Positions 4,277 to 5,326 of a stretch of 5,326 bases of DNA are shown piece by piece; the first letter of the stretch is position 1; each line of letters opens with the position of its first letter. The position numbers and the translations under genes were made by a program. Below the pieces are notes generated by a model, which saw only the letters and a list, made by a program, of their open reading frames with translations, was not told where the DNA came from and ran no database searches. Source of the stretch: Rhodocyclaceae bacterium (GTDB taxonomy: Bacteria > Pseudomonadota > Gammaproteobacteria > Burkholderiales > Rhodocyclaceae); assembly GCA_030682595.1 (NCBI GenBank), contig JAUXNZ010000278.1, forward strand, positions 1 to 5,326. Direction: 5' to 3'.

Positions 4277-5326
4277 GGCGTGCGCGGTCAGCAGGTGGGT
4301 GAGCAGCGCCCGCAACCGTGCCGGCCGGAAAGGGCGCGACAGCAGCAGGCGCGGCGCGGTACCGGGCGGCGCGGCCAACGCCGGCCCCGGCCCCGGGCTG
4401 ATGATCAGGGCGGGCAAGGAGTGGCCCGCGGCGCCCGCGAGCCGGTCAAGCGCGGCCTCGGCCGCGGTCGTTCCCGGCGCGCCTGGCTGCCTGTCCCAGA
4501 TCAACACGGCGGGCGGTCCGCATGCGGCGATCCATTCTTCCGCCGCCGCAACGGACGCGCCGCGCGTCACCGCCGCGCCCCAGCCGCTGAGCAGGTCGAA
4601 CAGTTCGGCAGACTCGTTCGGCAGGCCGCTCAACAACAGAATGCGCGCGCCCGCCAGCGGATCGTCCGCCGCCGGCGTCGCCGTTTCCGCTGCGGCGGGC
4701 GCCGACGCCCTGGGCAAGGTGATGGAAAAGCGCGAGCCGTGGCCGACCCGCGAACACAACTGCACCGGATGTTCGAGCAGCGCCGCCGTACGCCGCACGA
4801 TAGCCAGCCCCAGCCCCATCCCCTTGGCGGGATCGCGTTCGGGATTGTCGAGCTGGACCAGCTCTTCGAAGATGGCCTCTTGCACCGCGGCCGGGATGCC
4901 CGGGCCGGTATCCCAGACCTCGATGCGCACCGCGCTGGCGGTGCAGCGGGCGGCGACGAGAATGCCGCCGTGCCGGGTATGGCGCACGGCGTTACCAAGG
5001 AAGTTGAGCAGAATGCGATACAGCAGGGCAGGGTCGGTCATCGCCGAGCAGCCACTACCTACTCGGCGGGTGCGCAAGGTCAGCCCCTTGGCCGCGGCCG
5101 CCGCGGCAAAATCGTCGACCAGATGGTCGATCACGTCGGCAACCCGCACCGGCCGGCGCTCCACCCGATACACCTTGCCATCGAGCCGCGAATAGTCGAG
5201 CAGCATATCGAGCAAGCCTTGCAGGCCGCGCACGGTCTGCGCGAGCTTGTTGAGCTGCGGCAGCAGCGGACTGGCGCGGGCATCGCGTTCCAGATGGTCG
5301 ACGAACAGGCCGAGCGCCTGAACGGG
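4271..5326 (-). CDS. Hybrid sensor histidine kinase with degenerate receiver domain, 5' end outside window
   Basis: The last 351 residues of a sensor kinase are present; the sensory part and the phosphorylated histidine lie beyond the window edge. The visible sequence opens with PVQALGLFVDHLE, which in this kinase group follows directly after the HDLRQ H-box. A dimerisation helix (to about residue 50, LLDYSRLD) precedes the ATP-binding domain: N box LLNFLGNAVRHT (106-117, N112), G1 box DTGPGIP (139-145), F box IFEELVQLDNPERD (152-165) and G2 box GMGLGLAIV (169-177). An Ala/Pro linker (about 205-222) leads to a C-terminal receiver-like fold (about 224-350). There the acidic pair is replaced by LLSGLPNE, a possible phospho-Asp remains at D278 (LIWDRQ), and the conserved Lys before Pro is Arg (SRPFRPARL, R331). 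The kinase core looks active and the receiver degenerate. Its partner regulator is not in the window. Position immediately before msrPQ on the same strand hints at, but does not prove, a role in their control. Confidence 0.9.
   Translation of the reverse strand, partial: PVQALGLFVDHLERDARASPLLPQLNKLAQTVRGLQGLLDMLLDYSRLDGKVYRVERRPVRVADVIDHLVDDFAAAAAAKGLTLRTRRVGSGCSAMTDPALLYRILLNFLGNAVRHTRHGGILVAARCTASAVRIEVWDTGPGIPAAVQEAIFEELVQLDNPERDPAKGMGLGLAIVRRTAALLEHPVQLCSRVGHGSRFSITLPRASAPAAAETATPAADDPLAGARILLLSGLPNESAELFDLLSGWGAAVTRGASVAAAEEWIAACGPPAVLIWDRQPGAPGTTAAEAALDRLAGAAGHSLPALIISPGPGPALAAPPGTAPRLLLSRPFRPARLRALLTHLLTAHAD

Noticed and set aside
5081..5107. GC-rich near-palindromic run in the kinase gene
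   Set aside because: It encodes a poly-alanine stretch (FAAAAAAAKG), so the symmetry follows from repeated GCC/GCG codons.
4299..5195. 298-codon plus-strand frame opposite the kinase gene
   Set aside because: It is antisense to clear kinase N, G1, F and G2 boxes and its translation is low-complexity Ala/Arg/Ser.

Overview
The window is GC-rich, densely coding DNA that looks like a betaproteobacterial chromosome (Rhodocyclales/Nitrosomonadales-like is my best guess). The basis is the style of the BioC, MsrP and ComF proteins and the gene packing, not a database search. It holds two divergent or convergent transcription blocks and no mobile-element genes, rRNA, tRNA or CRISPR.

Left part (1-2640). 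A comF-type phosphoribosyltransferase gene runs leftward and leaves the window before its C-terminus. Divergent from it, with only 48 bp between start codons, runs a compact rightward operon: bioB (biotin synthase), bioC (malonyl-ACP O-methyltransferase) and a 49-codon gene for a very basic unknown protein. The stop and start codons overlap at both junctions (TGATG and ATGA), so the three are probably translationally coupled. BioC makes the methyl-masked malonyl-ACP that primes pimelate synthesis. BioB does the last step, inserting sulfur into dethiobiotin. The operon therefore holds the entry and exit steps of biotin synthesis; bioF, bioA, bioD and bioH are not in this window.

Right part (2624-5326, all leftward). 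The order of transcription is a 5'-truncated hybrid histidine kinase, msrP, then msrQ. MsrP is a Tat-exported molybdopterin methionine sulfoxide reductase and MsrQ is its heme-b membrane partner. They are coupled by a TGATG overlap and together repair oxidised methionine in periplasmic proteins. An intrinsic terminator lies just after msrQ, inside the last codons of the convergent 49-codon gene.

The most interesting non-coding signals are: (i) a cluster of perfect inverted repeats read in frame within comF, which looks like a palindromic element inserted in a coding sequence; (ii) a 24-bp perfect palindrome further on in comF; (iii) a 9-bp-arm dyad six bases before the msrP start codon, between the kinase gene and msrPQ; (iv) a degenerate receiver domain on the kinase; (v) the coupled small basic gene after bioC. 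I do not see a wholly new multi-gene system here.
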